A stretch of DNA of 64,000 nt, taken from Frigoribacterium sp. Leaf263. Lineage in GTDB: Bacteria > Actinomycetota > Actinomycetes > Actinomycetales > Microbacteriaceae. The stretch lies in assembly GCF_001422285.1 (NCBI RefSeq), contig NZ_LMMO01000003.1, positions 821,135 to 885,134 of the forward strand. Reading direction: 5' to 3'. Made by a program: the position numbers and the translations under genes. The notes beneath the pieces were generated by a model. The model did not search any database. It was given only the letters and a program-made list of their open reading frames with translations, and had not been told where the DNA came from. Each line of letters begins with the position of its first letter. The first letter of the stretch is position 1. Positions 20,574-30,316 of the stretch are shown one piece after another.

Positions 20574-22667
20574 TCAGAGAGCGGCCAGCGAGTCCTTGAC
20601 GGCGGCGACGGTGGCTTCGGTGGTGATCCCGAACTCCCGGTACAGCGTCTTGTAGTCGGCGGAGGCACCGAAGTGCTCGATCGAGATGCTGCGTCCGGCG
20701 TCGCCCACGATGCCACGCCACGGGAGCGAGACACCGGCTTCGATCGAGACCCGGGCCTTGACGGCGGCGGGCAGGACGGACTCCTTGTACTCGGCGCTCT
20801 GCTCGTCGAACCATTCGAGGCTCGGGGCGGAGACGACACGGGCGTTGACGCCCTCGCCGCGGAGAACCTCGCGGGCCTCGACGGCGATCTGCACCTCGGA
20901 GCCGGTGGCGATCAGGATGACGTCAGGCGTGCCTCCCGGAGCCTCGGCGAGCACGTACGCGCCCTTGGCGACGTTCTTGGCGGAGGCGAACTCCTCACCG
21001 GAGGCATCGCCCTCGCCGCGCTCGAAGACCGGCAGGTTCTGACGGCTGAGGGCGAGACCGGCGGGTCCGCTGTGGCGCTCGAGGATCGTCTTCCAGGCCC
21101 ACGCCGTCTCGTTCGCGTCGGCCGGACGGACGACGTCGAAGTCGGGGATGGCACGGAGGGCGGCGAGCTGCTCTACCGGCTGGTGGGTCGGTCCGTCTTC
21201 GCCGAGGGCCACGGAGTCGTGGGTCCAGACGTAGGTGACGGGGGACTTCATCAGCGCGGCGAGACGCACCGCAGGGCGCATGTAGTCGCTGAAGATCAGG
21301 AACGTGCCGCCGAAGACGCGGGTGTTCCCGTGCAGGGCGATTCCGTTCATGATCGCGCCCATGGCGTGCTCGCGGATCCCGAAGTGCAGCACGCGACCGT
21401 AGGGGTTGCCCTGCCACTCGTGCGTCGACCACTCGCTCGGGACGAACGAGCCGCCGCCGGCGATCGTCGTGAGGTTCGACTCGGCGAGGTCGGCGGACCC
21501 GCCCCAGAACTCGGGGACGACTCCGGCGATGGCGTTGATGACCTTGCCGGACGCGGCACGGGTCGACACCTCTTTGTCGGTCGGGAAGACGGGCAGCGCC
21601 TCGTCGAGACCCTCGGGGAGATCCCCAGCCAGGACGCGGTCGAGGAGCACCTTCTTGTCGGGGTTGGCCTCGGCCCACCGGTCGAACGACTCGGTCCACT
21701 CGGCGTGCTGCGCCTGGCCGCGCTCGACGGCCTTGCGGGTGTGAGCGAGGACCTCGGGGTCGACGTCGAAGCTCTTCTCGGGATCGAAGCCGAGGACCTC
21801 CTTGAGGCCCGCGAGCTCCTCGGCGCCGAGCGCCGAGCCGTGGATCTTGCCGCTGTTCTGCTTCTTGGGCGAAGGCCATCCGATGATGGTCTTCAGGATG
21901 ATGAGGGAGGGCTTGCCGGTCTCGGCCTTGGCCGCCTCGACGGCGTCGTTCAGCGCCTGCACGTCTTCGACGTACTCGCCCGTCTTCTTCCAGTCGACGA
22001 CCTGCACGTGCCAGTCGTACGACTCGTAGCGCTTGTGGACGTCCTCCGTGAAGGCGATGTTCGTGTCGTCCTCGATGGAGATCTGGTTGGAGTCGTAGAT
22101 GACGACGAGGTTGCCGAGCTGCTGGTGACCGGCGAGCGACGACGCCTCGCTGGTCACGCCCTCCTGCAGGTCGCCGTCGCCGGCGATGACGTAGACGTGG
22201 TGGTCGAACGGCGAGGTGCCGACGGCCGCCTCGGGGTCGAACAGGCCGCGCTCGAAGCGCGCCGCGTAGGCCATGCCGACGGCTGAGGCGAGGCCCTGGC
22301 CGAGCGGGCCGGTCGTGATCTCGACGCCATCGGTGTGGCCGTACTCGGGGTGACCGGGGGTCTTGGATCCCCAGGTGCGGAGCGCCTTCAGATCGTCGAG
22401 CTCGAGTCCGTAGCCGCCGAGGTAGAACTGGACGTACTGCGTCAGCGAGCTGTGGCCGACGGAGAGGATGAAGCGGTCGCGACCGATCCATTCGCTGTCG
22501 CTCGGGTCGCGACGCATGACCTTCTGGAACAGGAGGTAGGCGGCGGGCGCGAGGCTCATCGCCGTTCCCGGGTGGCCGTTACCGACCTTCTCGACCGAAT
22601 CGGCCGCGAGGACGCGGACGGTGTCGACGGCCTTGTTGTCAATGGATTCCCATTGCAGATCTGCCAC
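20574..22667 (-). CDS. tkt: Transketolase
   Basis: Tkt transfers two-carbon units using thiamine diphosphate. The 697-residue product has [20 protein letters not shown] (substrate histidines), the ThDP/Mg motif [13 protein letters not shown]...YDSNQIS, and the pyrimidine-domain element [18 protein letters not shown] with the catalytic Glu region. The C-terminal domain has [15 protein letters not shown] 22667 is chosen because AAGAAGGG (22678-22685, minus strand) is an ideal ribosome site and [20 protein letters not shown] is the family N-terminus. It is the first gene of the pentose-phosphate operon; tal begins 29 bases after its stop. Confidence 0.97.
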   Translation of the reverse strand: MADLQWESIDNKAVDTVRVLAADSVEKVGNGHPGTAMSLAPAAYLLFQKVMRRDPSDSEWIGRDRFILSVGHSSLTQYVQFYLGGYGLELDDLKALRTWGSKTPGHPEYGHTDGVEITTGPLGQGLASAVGMAYAARFERGLFDPEAAVGTSPFDHHVYVIAGDGDLQEGVTSEASSLAGHQQLGNLVVIYDSNQISIEDDTNIAFTEDVHKRYESYDWHVQVVDWKKTGEYVEDVQALNDAVEAAKAETGKPSLIILKTIIGWPSPKKQNSGKIHGSALGAEELAGLKEVLGFDPEKSFDVDPEVLAHTRKAVERGQAQHAEWTESFDRWAEANPDKKVLLDRVLAGDLPEGLDEALPVFPTDKEVSTRAASGKVINAIAGVVPEFWGGSADLAESNLTTIAGGGSFVPSEWSTHEWQGNPYGRVLHFGIREHAMGAIMNGIALHGNTRVFGGTFLIFSDYMRPAVRLAALMKSPVTYVWTHDSVALGEDGPTHQPVEQLAALRAIPDFDVVRPADANETAWAWKTILERHSGPAGLALSRQNLPVFERGEGDASGEEFASAKNVAKGAYVLAEAPGGTPDVILIATGSEVQIAVEAREVLRGEGVNARVVSAPSLEWFDEQSAEYKESVLPAAVKARVSIEAGVSLPWRGIVGDAGRSISIEHFGASADYKTLYREFGITTEATVAAVKDSLAAL

Positions 22668-22850
22668 GTGGAGTTGACCCTTCTTGATGCGGATTGCGCG
22701 GGGTCGATTCGCTCCCGCGCTGACATGCGCCTGCCGAGACGTCGTCGGCTTCGGTCGAACGCACACCGCAGGGTGGGATCAGGACGGGAAGTGGGTTCCG
22801 GTGTCGGAGATTCCAGCGCCGAACGGGCGTGCGACTGGCAAGCACCTGTC

Positions 22851-22856
22851 AGTATA
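22851..22856 (-). promoter_or_regulatory. -10-like TATACT for the tkt operon
   Basis: TATACT on the minus strand, about 184 bases before the tkt start, is the best -10 match in the tkt-ctaB divergent region. It implies a leader of roughly 175 bases. I see no convincing -35. Confidence 0.45.
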
Positions 22857-22923
22857 GGGACGAACGTGCCGGTCCCGCCCGCATGTGACTCCCAGAGAGC
22901 CGTCACCGTCGACGATCATCGCC

Positions 22924-22929
22924 TAGACT
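22924..22929 (+). promoter_or_regulatory. -10-like TAGACT for ctaB
   Basis: TAGACT lies 34 bases before the ctaB ATG, leaving room for the ribosome site GAGGAC just before the start. The rest of the 296-base tkt-ctaB gap contains no gene that I can support. Confidence 0.45.
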
Positions 22930-22963
22930 TTTCGAGCAAACCGCTCATCTCGTTAGAGGACTC

Positions 22964-23887
22964 ATGACCGCAGCCGTTGACACCCGCCCCGACACCGAAC
23001 CCCGGGGCATCCGTCGCAAGGCTCGGGCGTACGTGGCCCTCACGAAACCCCGGGTCATGGAGCTCCTGCTCGTCACGACCGCCCCGACCATGTTCCTGGC
23101 CCAGGGCGGCGTCCCCAACCTGTGGCTGGTCGCCGCGACGCTGATCGGCGGTGCGCTGAGCGCCGGCTCCGCCTCGGCCTTCAACTGCTACATCGACCGC
23201 GACATCGACCGCATCATGAAGCGGACGCAGGGTCGCCCGCTGGTGACGGGCGAGGTGACCGACCGCGAGGCTCTGATCTTCTCCTACGTCGTCGGCGTCG
23301 CATCCATCGCCTGGCTGGCCCTGACGGTCAATCTCCTGTCGGCCGCTCTGTCGCTCGGCGCCATCCTGTTCTACGTCGTCGTGTACACGCTCTGGCTCAA
23401 GCGCCGCACCCCGCAGAACATCGTCTGGGGCGGCATCGCGGGGTGCATGCCCGTCCTGATCGGCTGGGCCGCCGTGACCGGCAGCCTCACCTGGACGCCC
23501 GTCATCCTCTTCATGGTGATCTTCCTGTGGACGCCTCCGCATTACTGGCCGCTCTCGATGAAGTACCGGGACGATTACGCGGCGGCCGACGTCCCCATGC
23601 TCGCCGTCGTCCGTGGCCGGTCGATCGTCGGGCTGCAGGTCATCCTGTACGCCTGGGCGACCGTCGTCTGCTCCCTCCTGCTCGTCCCGGTCGCCGGCAT
23701 GGGCGTGCTCTACACCGTCGTCGCCGCGTCCAGCGGCCTCTGGTTCATCTGGGAGGCGCACCGTCTCTACAGTCGGGCCATCCAGCACGTCGCCGAGGTC
23801 CGCCCCATGCGCGTGTTCCACAGCTCCATCACGTATCTGACCCTGCTCTTCATCGCCGTCGGGATCGACCCGCTGCTCCCGTTCTAG
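22964..23887 (+). CDS. ctaB: Haem o synthase (protohaem IX farnesyltransferase)
   Basis: CtaB attaches a farnesyl group to haem B in the plasma membrane, giving haem O for cytochrome oxidase. The 307-residue product has the UbiA-family prenyl-diphosphate motif [19 protein letters not shown] at 74-92 (Asp-rich, Mg-binding). The second motif is [14 protein letters not shown]. About eight to nine hydrophobic helices follow a short polar N-terminus. The start ATG has GAGGAC upstream. CtaA, the next enzyme of the pathway, is convergent and lies 163 bases away across a perfect hairpin. Confidence 0.96.
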   Translation: MTAAVDTRPDTEPRGIRRKARAYVALTKPRVMELLLVTTAPTMFLAQGGVPNLWLVAATLIGGALSAGSASAFNCYIDRDIDRIMKRTQGRPLVTGEVTDREALIFSYVVGVASIAWLALTVNLLSAALSLGAILFYVVVYTLWLKRRTPQNIVWGGIAGCMPVLIGWAAVTGSLTWTPVILFMVIFLWTPPHYWPLSMKYRDDYAAADVPMLAVVRGRSIVGLQVILYAWATVVCSLLLVPVAGMGVLYTVVAASSGLWFIWEAHRLYSRAIQHVAEVRPMRVFHSSITYLTLLFIAVGIDPLLPF

Positions 23888-23929
23888 GTCTGCGACCTCG
23901 CCGTCACGCGGCGACTCGGAGAGCGGAAG

Positions 23930-23963
23930 ACGAATGCCCCGGGCTCGCGCCCGGGGCATTCGT
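23930..23963. terminator. Bidirectional terminator between ctaB and ctaA
   Basis: ACGAATGCCCCGGGC (23930-23944) pairs perfectly over 15 bp with 23949-23963 around a TCGC loop. It lies between the stops of convergent ctaB and ctaA and can serve both strands. Confidence 0.85.
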
Positions 23964-24050
23964 GCGTCCGTCCGACGACCGTCGTTAGCACGTCGTGTAC
24001 CTAAGACGCGCCTCGAGCGCCGGCCCGGTGGGTCGTCAGGGAGAGGGCGA

Positions 24051-25019
24051 TCAGACCCGAGCGTCCTCCACGGCCACCGGCGCATCGATCTCATCCGGGG
24101 CCTGCTCGTTCCGCAGCGACAGCACGACCGCCGTCATTGCGCCGACGAGGAGCGCCGAGAGGACCATGTGCGAGCCGACCAGGATCGGGGGGAGGCCGGT
24201 GCGCGCCTGCGTGATCCCCACGGCGATCTGGACGAGCTCCACCCCGAGCAGCAGCAGGGGGAATCGACGGGGGAGTCCCGCCCGCAAGGTCCAGGCGACG
24301 ATGGCGAGCGTGAGCACGAGTGTCGCGTAGGCGGGCCAGCTGTGCACGTGGTCCATCACGGCGGGGTCCAGGCCGTTGCGGGGAGTCGCGGCGTCGCCTG
24401 CGTGCGGGCCGGAACCCGTCGTGAGGATCCCGACGACGACGGTGACGCCCACCACGCCGGCGGCGGCGTGCACCAGGCGTGCGTAGCCGCGGGGTGTCGC
24501 GGCGTGCGACCCGCGGGGTCCTCGGTGCACACGCCAGAGGAGGACGGTGGTCAACGCCACGAGGAAGATCGACACCACGAAGTGGGCGCCGACGATGTAG
24601 GGATTCAGACCGGTGAGCACGGTGATGCCCCCGAGGGCGGCCTGGAACGGGATGCCGAGCCCCTGGACGAGCGTCAGGAGGAACAGGTCGCGACGCACCG
24701 CCCGCATGCGGATCACCGCGAGGAAGGCGAGGATCACCACGATCGTCAGGACGAACGTCAGCAGACGGTTGCCGAACTCGATGACGCCGTGGATGCCCAT
24801 CTCCGGCGTGCTCACGAACGAGTCGGCCGTGCACCGCGGCCATGTCGGGCAGCCGAGCCCGGATCCGGTGAGCCGCACCGCGCCTCCTGTGCCGATGAGC
24901 AGCACCTGGCAGGCGAAGGACGCCCAGGCGATGATGCGGACACGACGGTCGACGGTCGTGGGCAGCCACGACCGCACTCGGGACAGTGCTCCGGCGGGAC
25001 CCACCTGTGTGTTGCTCAC
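24051..25019 (-). CDS. ctaA: Haem A synthase (CtaA/COX15 family)
   Basis: CtaA oxidises the C8 methyl group of haem O to a formyl group, making haem A for aa3-type oxidase. The 322-residue product has eight membrane helices. It shows the family elements IGTGGAVRLTGSGLGCPTWP near the start (with the conserved CPxWPxC cysteines), EFGNRLLTF (Glu and Arg near the first haem His), and AHFVVSIFL and DHVHSWPAY histidines. The start is GTG 25019 (SNTQVGPAGAL), supported by an AAAGG ribosome site; the longer upstream frame is not family-like. A TAGACT hexamer lies about 147 bases upstream on this strand. Confidence 0.93.
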   Translation of the reverse strand: MSNTQVGPAGALSRVRSWLPTTVDRRVRIIAWASFACQVLLIGTGGAVRLTGSGLGCPTWPRCTADSFVSTPEMGIHGVIEFGNRLLTFVLTIVVILAFLAVIRMRAVRRDLFLLTLVQGLGIPFQAALGGITVLTGLNPYIVGAHFVVSIFLVALTTVLLWRVHRGPRGSHAATPRGYARLVHAAAGVVGVTVVVGILTTGSGPHAGDAATPRNGLDPAVMDHVHSWPAYATLVLTLAIVAWTLRAGLPRRFPLLLLGVELVQIAVGITQARTGLPPILVGSHMVLSALLVGAMTAVVLSLRNEQAPDEIDAPVAVEDARV

Positions 25020-25365
25020 GAACTGTTGCCTTTCGTCGCTTTCGGCGCTTCGACCTGTAGAATCAACGGGTTCAGGAACACAACCCGGCACGGTGTCGAC
25101 GACGACGCCGATGGTCTGCTCAGACCGCTGTGCGAGCGGGTGGCATGGCCACTCCGCGCGGCTCAAGTCTAGGCAACGCACACCTGTCATCCGGCCGTGA
25201 ATAAGGTCGTCTGGAGCGTGGATCACGCCCGACGGTGTGTTCACCTCGTATCGCGAGTGTCTGGGCCACCAAGAGAGCGCGTCTCGACGAGGCGCGTCCG
25301 CAGGAAAGCACGGGAATGGTCATCCGACTCCCCGTGTTCGGTCCAGCAGAAGGAAGAGGTAAGAG
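25020..25365. other. Divergent ctaA-sufB intergenic region
   Basis: This 346-base stretch separates ctaA from the suf operon. I see no supportable gene: reading frames here lack homology and ribosome sites. In many actinobacteria a sufR repressor precedes sufB, and none is present. On the minus strand TAGACT at 25166-25171 could be the ctaA -10. On the plus strand AAGGAAGAGG (25350-25359) is the sufB ribosome site. I found no clear sufB promoter or IscR/SufR-type palindrome. Confidence 0.6.
25166..25171 (-). promoter_or_regulatory. -10-like TAGACT for ctaA
   Basis: TAGACT on the minus strand, same sequence as other -10 candidates in this window, with a predicted leader of about 140 bases before ctaA. 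No strong -35 seen. Confidence 0.35.
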
Positions 25366-26784
25366 ATGTCAGACGTGTTGATCGACCGACCCGAGCTCGA
25401 GAGCCTGGGACAGTACGAGTTCGGCTGGGCCGACTCCGACGCCGCGGGCGCCTCGGCGCGCCGGGGAGTGTCTCCCGAGGTCGTCTCCGACATCTCCGCC
25501 CTGAAGGGCGAGCCGGAGTGGATGCTCAAGAACCGCCTCAAGGGCCTCGCGCTCTTCGAGAAGAAGCCCATGCCGACCTGGGGCGCCGACCTCTCCGGCA
25601 TCGACTTCGACAACATCAAGTACTTCGTCCGCTCCACCGAGAAGCAGGCGACGACGTGGGACGACCTCCCCGACGACATCAAGAACACCTACGAGAAGCT
25701 CGGCATCCCCGAGGCGGAGCGCAATCGACTCGTCGCCGGCGTCGCCGCCCAGTACGAGTCCGAGGTCGTCTACCACCAGATCCGCGAGGACCTGGAGGAG
25801 CAGGGCGTCATCTTCATGGACACCGACACGGCGCTGCGTGAGCACCCCGAGCTGTTCCAGGAGTACTTCGGCACCGTCATCCCCGCCGGAGACAACAAGT
25901 TCGCCGCGCTCAACACCTCCGTGTGGTCGGGCGGCTCGTTCGTCTACGTGCCGAAGGGCGTGCACGTGGAGATCCCGCTGCAGGCGTACTTCCGCATCAA
26001 CACCGAGAACATGGGCCAGTTCGAGCGGACGCTGATCATCGCCGACGAGGACAGCTACGTCCACTACATCGAGGGCTGCACGGCGCCGATCTACAAGTCG
26101 GACTCGCTGCACTCGGCCGTCGTCGAGATCATCGTGAAGAAGAACGCCCGCGTGCGGTACACGACCATCCAGAACTGGTCCAACAACGTCTACAACCTCG
26201 TCACCAAGCGCGCCATCGCCCACGAGGGCGCGACCATGGAGTGGATCGACGGCAACATCGGCTCCAAGGTGACGATGAAGTACCCGTCCATCTACCTGGT
26301 CGGCGAGCACGCGAAGGGCGAGACGCTCTCGGTGGCCTTCGCCGGTCCCGGCCAGCACCAGGACGCCGGCGCGAAGATGGTCCACATGGCTCCGTACACG
26401 ACCTCGTCGATCGTCTCGAAGTCGATCGCCCGAGGGGGCGGACGCGCCGGGTACCGCGGCGAGATCCGCGTCGACCCGTCGGCTCACCACTCCGCGAACA
26501 CCGTGCGGTGCGACGCGCTGCTCGTCGACACGATCTCCCGCTCCGACACGTATCCGGCGATCGACATCCGCGTCGACGACGTGCAGCTGGGTCACGAGGC
26601 GACCGTCTCGCGGGTCAGCGAGGAGCAGCTCTTCTATCTCATGTCGCGCGGCATGGCCGAAGACGAGGCCATGGCGATGATCGTCCGTGGATTCATCGAG
26701 CCCATCGCCCGCGAGCTCCCGATGGAGTACGCGCTCGAACTCAACAAGCTCATCGAGATGAGCATGGAAGGATCAGTCGGCTAG
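25366..26784 (+). CDS. sufB: Fe-S cluster assembly protein SufB
   Basis: SufB is the scaffold subunit of the SufBCD complex on which Fe-S clusters are built. The 472-residue product has the typical SufB course: [20 protein letters not shown], the beta-helix core [38 protein letters not shown] (with the conserved Cys), and the C-terminal [20 protein letters not shown]. The start ATG has the strong site AAGGAAGAGG. The stop TAG is followed at once by the sufD ATG with no spacer. First gene of the operon sufB-sufD-Rieske-sufC-sufT. Confidence 0.97.
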   Translation: MSDVLIDRPELESLGQYEFGWADSDAAGASARRGVSPEVVSDISALKGEPEWMLKNRLKGLALFEKKPMPTWGADLSGIDFDNIKYFVRSTEKQATTWDDLPDDIKNTYEKLGIPEAERNRLVAGVAAQYESEVVYHQIREDLEEQGVIFMDTDTALREHPELFQEYFGTVIPAGDNKFAALNTSVWSGGSFVYVPKGVHVEIPLQAYFRINTENMGQFERTLIIADEDSYVHYIEGCTAPIYKSDSLHSAVVEIIVKKNARVRYTTIQNWSNNVYNLVTKRAIAHEGATMEWIDGNIGSKVTMKYPSIYLVGEHAKGETLSVAFAGPGQHQDAGAKMVHMAPYTTSSIVSKSIARGGGRAGYRGEIRVDPSAHHSANTVRCDALLVDTISRSDTYPAIDIRVDDVQLGHEATVSRVSEEQLFYLMSRGMAEDEAMAMIVRGFIEPIARELPMEYALELNKLIEMSMEGSVG

Positions 26785-28005
26785 ATGTCCGCCGCAGCAC
26801 CCACCACCACAGACAGCAGCACCTCCGAGCGCACGCAGCACGGCGCCGGAGCCCACACCGACGGCGGCTGGAGCCTCGTCCCCGTCCAGACGAGGTCGGC
26901 CCGCTTCTCATCGACCGATCCCGCGGCGTTCGCTGAGGTGACCGGTCGCGAGGTGGACTGGAAGCTCAGCCCGGTGACGCGCCTCCGGCCCCTCATCGAC
27001 GGCGTCCTCGACGGGTCCCCTTACGCGTACCTGGCCCGGGAGACCGGAGGGGCGACGGTCGACTGGATCGACCCCACCGACCCGCGGGTGGGCCGCGCCG
27101 GCACCCCGGAGGACAAGGCCTCCGCCAATGCGTGGTCCAGCACCGAGAAGGTGCTGCTCGTCTCGCTGACCGGCGAGGAGCCCTCGACCATCACGATCGG
27201 CCGATCGGGACTCGACCGCGAACCCCGGGCCGGGCACACGCTGATCCACGCCGCGGCTCACACGACCTCGCTCGTCGTCCTCCGGAACACCGGGGCAGCG
27301 CAGCTCGTCGAGAACGTCGAGATCGTGGTCGAGGACGGCGCGCACCTCACCGTCGTCACCCTCCAGGAGTGGGACGACGATGCCGTTCACCTGGCGAGCC
27401 ACTTCGCCACGATCGGTCGTGACGCGCAGCTCAAGCACTTCGTCGTCAGCCTCGGCGGTTCGATCGTCCGCGTGAACCCGTCGGCCCACCTGGCCGGCCA
27501 GGGCTCCGACACGGAGCTCTACGGCGTCTACTTCGCCGATGCCGGACAGCACCTCGAGCAGCAGGTGTACGTCAATCACGACGCCCCCAACTCGCGCAGC
27601 CGTGTCAACTACAAGGGCGCCCTCCAGGGCGAGGGTGCCCGCACCGTCTGGATCGGCGACGTCCTCATCGGACGCACGGCTCCGGGCACCGACAGCTACG
27701 AGCAGAACCGCAACCTCGTGCTCAGCGAGGGGACCCGCGCCGACTCGATCCCGAACCTCGAGATCGAGACCGGCGACATCCAGGGTGCCGGTCACGCCAG
27801 TGCGACCGGTCGCTTCGACGACGAGCACCTGTTCTACCTCCAGTCGCGCGGGATCTCCGAAGACGAGGCCCGCAGGCTGGTCGTCCTCGGGTTCCTCAGC
27901 GAGGTCGTGCAGAAGATCGGCGAGCCCGGGCTCCAGGATCGACTCATCGCCGCGCTCGAGGTCGAACTGACCCAGGCACCCGGCACCGGGGCGGTCCGCC
28001 GATGA
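26785..28005 (+). CDS. sufD: Fe-S cluster assembly protein SufD
   Basis: SufD pairs with SufB and SufC in the cluster-building complex and is thought to help iron acquisition. The 406-residue product has the SufBD core fold with ENVEIVVEDGAHLTVVTLQEWDDD, the conserved His region YFADAGQHLEQQVYVNHDAPN and the C-terminal SRGISEDEARRLVVLGFLSEV. The N-terminal 25 residues (SAAAPTTTDSSTSERTQHG) are polar and probably flexible. The ATG directly abuts the sufB stop with AAGGA upstream. The stop overlaps the next ATG (ATGA). Confidence 0.95.
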   Translation: MSAAAPTTTDSSTSERTQHGAGAHTDGGWSLVPVQTRSARFSSTDPAAFAEVTGREVDWKLSPVTRLRPLIDGVLDGSPYAYLARETGGATVDWIDPTDPRVGRAGTPEDKASANAWSSTEKVLLVSLTGEEPSTITIGRSGLDREPRAGHTLIHAAAHTTSLVVLRNTGAAQLVENVEIVVEDGAHLTVVTLQEWDDDAVHLASHFATIGRDAQLKHFVVSLGGSIVRVNPSAHLAGQGSDTELYGVYFADAGQHLEQQVYVNHDAPNSRSRVNYKGALQGEGARTVWIGDVLIGRTAPGTDSYEQNRNLVLSEGTRADSIPNLEIETGDIQGAGHASATGRFDDEHLFYLQSRGISEDEARRLVVLGFLSEVVQKIGEPGLQDRLIAALEVELTQAPGTGAVRR

Positions 28006-28340
28006 CCGTCAAGGTCTGCGCCGCCGACGACGTCACCCCGTCGCAGGCTCTCCGCGTCGTCGTCGACGGTGTCGCCATCGCCGTCGTCAAGGACAGCGCG
28101 GGCGTCATCCATGCGATCGGCGACACGTGCACCCACGGCGACATCTCGCTCGCCGAGGGGTTCGTCGAAGACGACACGCTCGAGTGCTGGGCTCACGGGT
28201 CCAAGTTCGAGCTCACCACCGGCAAGCCGTTGACCCTCCCCGCCTACGAACCCGTCCCGGTCTTCGCCGTCTCCGTCGTCGACGGCGACGTGTACGTCGA
28301 CACCAGTGCCACGCCTTCGCCGGCGGGCGTCGCGCAGTAA
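28002..28340 (+). CDS. Rieske [2Fe-2S] ferredoxin in the suf operon
   Basis: A 112-residue stand-alone Rieske protein. The cluster ligands are clear: C43-x-H45 (CTHGDISL) and C62-x2-H65 (CWAHGSKF), separated by the 16 residues usual for this class. It resembles the ferredoxin subunits of aromatic-ring dioxygenases and is often annotated that way, but the operon context (between sufD and sufC, ATGA overlap with sufD) suggests it supplies electrons to, or receives a cluster from, the Suf machinery. That role is inferred and not shown by the sequence. A short 12-base gap leads to sufC. Confidence 0.9.
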   Translation: MTVKVCAADDVTPSQALRVVVDGVAIAVVKDSAGVIHAIGDTCTHGDISLAEGFVEDDTLECWAHGSKFELTTGKPLTLPAYEPVPVFAVSVVDGDVYVDTSATPSPAGVAQ

Positions 28341-28352
28341 GGAATAAGCATC

Positions 28353-29135
28353 ATGTCCACTCTCGAGATCCGCGACCTCAAGGTCAGCATCGACACCGAC
28401 CAGGGCGTCAAGCCCATCCTCAAGGGCGTCGACCTCACCATCAACGAGGGCGAGATCCACGCCGTCATGGGCCCGAACGGCTCCGGCAAGTCCACGCTCG
28501 CCTACACGATCGCCGGACACCCGCGGTACAACGTCGACGGCGGCTCCATCCTGCTCGACGGCCGCGAGGTCCTCGACATGACCGTCGACGAGCGGGCCAA
28601 GGCCGGGCTCTTCCTCGCCATGCAGTATCCGGTCGAGATCCCCGGCGTGACCGTCGCGAACTTCCTCCGCACCGCCAAGACGGCGCTCGACGGCGAGGCT
28701 CCGGCGATCCGCAGCTGGGTCAAGGACCTGCGGACGCACATGTCGGACCTCAAGATGGACCCCTCCTTCGCCGAGCGGAACGTCAACGAGGGCTTCTCGG
28801 GAGGCGAGAAGAAGCGCCACGAGATCATGCAGCTCGAACTGCTGAAGCCCAAGTTCGCCGTCCTCGACGAGACCGACTCCGGCCTCGACGTCGATGCGCT
28901 GAAGATCGTCTCCGAGGGCGTCAACCGCGCGAAGGCCAAAACCGGCCTCGGGCTGCTGATGATCACGCACTACACGCGCATCCTGCGGTACATCAAGCCG
29001 GACTTCGTCCACGTCTTCGTCGACGGTCATGTCGCCGAGCAGGGCGGGCCCGAACTGGCCGATCGCCTCGAGGACGAGGGCTACGACCGCTACGTCACCG
29101 CGGCTGCCGCCGAAGCCGCCGCGGCGGTGAGCTGA
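28353..29135 (+). CDS. sufC: Fe-S cluster assembly ATPase SufC
   Basis: SufC is the ABC-type ATPase that drives conformational change in SufBCD. The 260-residue product has Walker A MGPNGSGKST at about 39-48, the Q-loop region LFLAMQYPVEIPGV, the SufC-specific signature NEGFSGGEKKRHEIMQ, Walker B FAVLDETDSGLDVD and the switch His in LLMITHYTRIL. The ATG has GGAATAAG upstream. The C-terminal Ala-rich tail (AAAAEAAAAVS) is longer than usual. SufT-like protein follows after 2 bases. Confidence 0.97.
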   Translation: MSTLEIRDLKVSIDTDQGVKPILKGVDLTINEGEIHAVMGPNGSGKSTLAYTIAGHPRYNVDGGSILLDGREVLDMTVDERAKAGLFLAMQYPVEIPGVTVANFLRTAKTALDGEAPAIRSWVKDLRTHMSDLKMDPSFAERNVNEGFSGGEKKRHEIMQLELLKPKFAVLDETDSGLDVDALKIVSEGVNRAKAKTGLGLLMITHYTRILRYIKPDFVHVFVDGHVAEQGGPELADRLEDEGYDRYVTAAAAEAAAAVS

Positions 29136-29137
29136 GC

Positions 29138-29470
29138 ATGGCCGTCGCCCTCGCACCCGAGAAGTTCGACGAGGTCGCCGAGGCGCTGAAGGAGGTCGTC
29201 GACCCCGAACTCGGTGTCAACATCGTCGACCTCGGTCTCATCTACGACCTGGCGATGGACGAAGAGCACGAGAACGCGCTCATCATCAGCATGACGCTCA
29301 CCTCGGCCGGCTGTCCTCTTACGGACGTCATCGAGGCTGATACGGCCAACGCTCTGGACGGGGTCGTCGACGCGTTCCGCATCAACTGGGTCTGGATGCC
29401 GCCGTGGGGTCCCGACCGGATCACAGACGACGGGCGCGACATGATGCGCTCCATCGGCTTCTCGATCTGA
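29138..29470 (+). CDS. sufT: SufT/MIP18-type metal-sulfur cluster assembly factor
   Basis: A 110-residue DUF59 (MIP18) family protein involved in Fe-S cluster maturation or carriage. It has the family signature DPELGVNIVDLGLIYDL near residues 21-37, the conserved Cys in TSAGCPLTDVIEAD, and a C-terminal WMPPWGPDRITDDGRDMMRSIGF segment. The start ATG lies 2 bases after the sufC stop; the longer frame upstream is a sufC shadow. It closes the operon, and a 17-bp hairpin follows 11 bases on. The gene name follows its operon position; biochemical evidence for this subfamily is limited. Confidence 0.88.
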   Translation: MAVALAPEKFDEVAEALKEVVDPELGVNIVDLGLIYDLAMDEEHENALIISMTLTSAGCPLTDVIEADTANALDGVVDAFRINWVWMPPWGPDRITDDGRDMMRSIGFSI

Positions 29471-29481
29471 GACCGCCAGCG

Positions 29482-29520
29482 AGAAGAACCCCCGACCACG
29501 TGCTGGTCGGGGGTTCTTCT
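29482..29520. terminator. Bidirectional terminator after the suf operon
   Basis: AGAAGAACCCCCGACCA (29482-29498) pairs perfectly over 17 bp with 29504-29520 around CGTGC. On the plus strand the 3' arm ends in TTCTTCT, giving a partial T-rich end. It faces both sufT and the convergent bioY. Confidence 0.88.
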
Positions 29521-29574
29521 GCTCTCGGAAGAGAATGCCGAGGAGGCGCGGAGACCGGCTCGAGACCGGCCGCC

Positions 29575-30180
29575 TCAGCGTGAACGTCGGTCGAGCATCC
29601 TCCACGCGAGGGGGAGCGCAGCGGCGGCGATGAGCCACTTGGCCACACCGCCCACGATGAACGGGTAGAGACCGGCGGCCAGGACGCTCGCCGGGTCGTG
29701 CGGGTAGCCGAGCTGTGCGAGGACCACGGCGAGGTAGGGGAGTCCGACGGCGAAGGGGACGAGACTCGCGGCGAAGAAGGCCGCGGCCGAGCGGAACCAG
29801 TGCTTGTCCCAGTCGCGCTCGGAGAGCCAGCCGATGAGGGCCGCGGTGAAGACGAAGCCGATGACGAATCCGAAGCTCGGCTTGAGAACGCTGAGCGGCC
29901 CGCCCGTGAACTCCGCGAAGATCGGGAGTCCGGCGACGCCGAGCACGAGGTAGGTGAGGAGCGAGAGCGCTCCTCGTCGGGCGCCGAGGCTCGCGCCGAC
30001 CAGCATGACGCCGAGCGTCTGACCGGTGACGGGGACGGGCCACAGAGGGACCTGGACCTGCGCGAGCACCGAGACGACGGCGACGCCGCCGAGCACGAGG
30101 GCCACGTCGGTGGCGCGGCTCGAGGTGACGAACCGGTCGGCGAGCACCGGCCGGGAGGTCGTTGCGGTGGCGTTCGTCAT
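29575..30180 (-). CDS. bioY: Biotin transporter substrate-binding subunit BioY
   Basis: BioY is the membrane S-component that binds biotin, usually working with the ECF energising module BioM/BioN or a shared EcfAAT. The 201-residue product has about six hydrophobic helices and the family elements VPLWPVPVTGQTLGVMLVGA, GALSLLTYLVLGVAGLPIF and GFVIGFVFTAALIGWLSER. The start ATG 30180 has an ideal AGGAG site; the frame extends 23 codons further without homology. No bioM or bioN is adjacent, so it either acts alone or borrows a distant energising module. The last codons overlap an imperfect hairpin containing AGGAGGCGCG. Confidence 0.93.
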   Translation of the reverse strand: MTNATATTSRPVLADRFVTSSRATDVALVLGGVAVVSVLAQVQVPLWPVPVTGQTLGVMLVGASLGARRGALSLLTYLVLGVAGLPIFAEFTGGPLSVLKPSFGFVIGFVFTAALIGWLSERDWDKHWFRSAAAFFAASLVPFAVGLPYLAVVLAQLGYPHDPASVLAAGLYPFIVGGVAKWLIAAAALPLAWRMLDRRSR

Positions 30181-30316
30181 GCAGTCTCCTAGAATGGGTA
30201 GGTTGATCGGCCTGAGGGCGGGTCGACTCCCATGCGCACGGCCCCTCACGACACGATGTGATCATTTTAGGGGCGACCCAACGGCGGGCGGCGTTGTGGA
30301 CACCTCCCCAATCGAT

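Noticed and set aside
20673-22286. A 537-codon plus-strand frame opposite tkt
   Set aside because: Shadow of transketolase; no motif, and composition typical of reversed GC-rich codons.
23930-23963. Small RNA gene ending in the ctaB-ctaA hairpin
   Set aside because: A perfect hairpin between convergent stops is fully explained as a shared terminator; no promoter was seen on either side.
25120-25323. Possible small gene between ctaA and sufB on the minus strand
   Set aside because: Contains no ribosome site or domain, overlaps the likely ctaA leader, and residues look like random GC-rich translation. A SufR-like regulator was looked for and not found.
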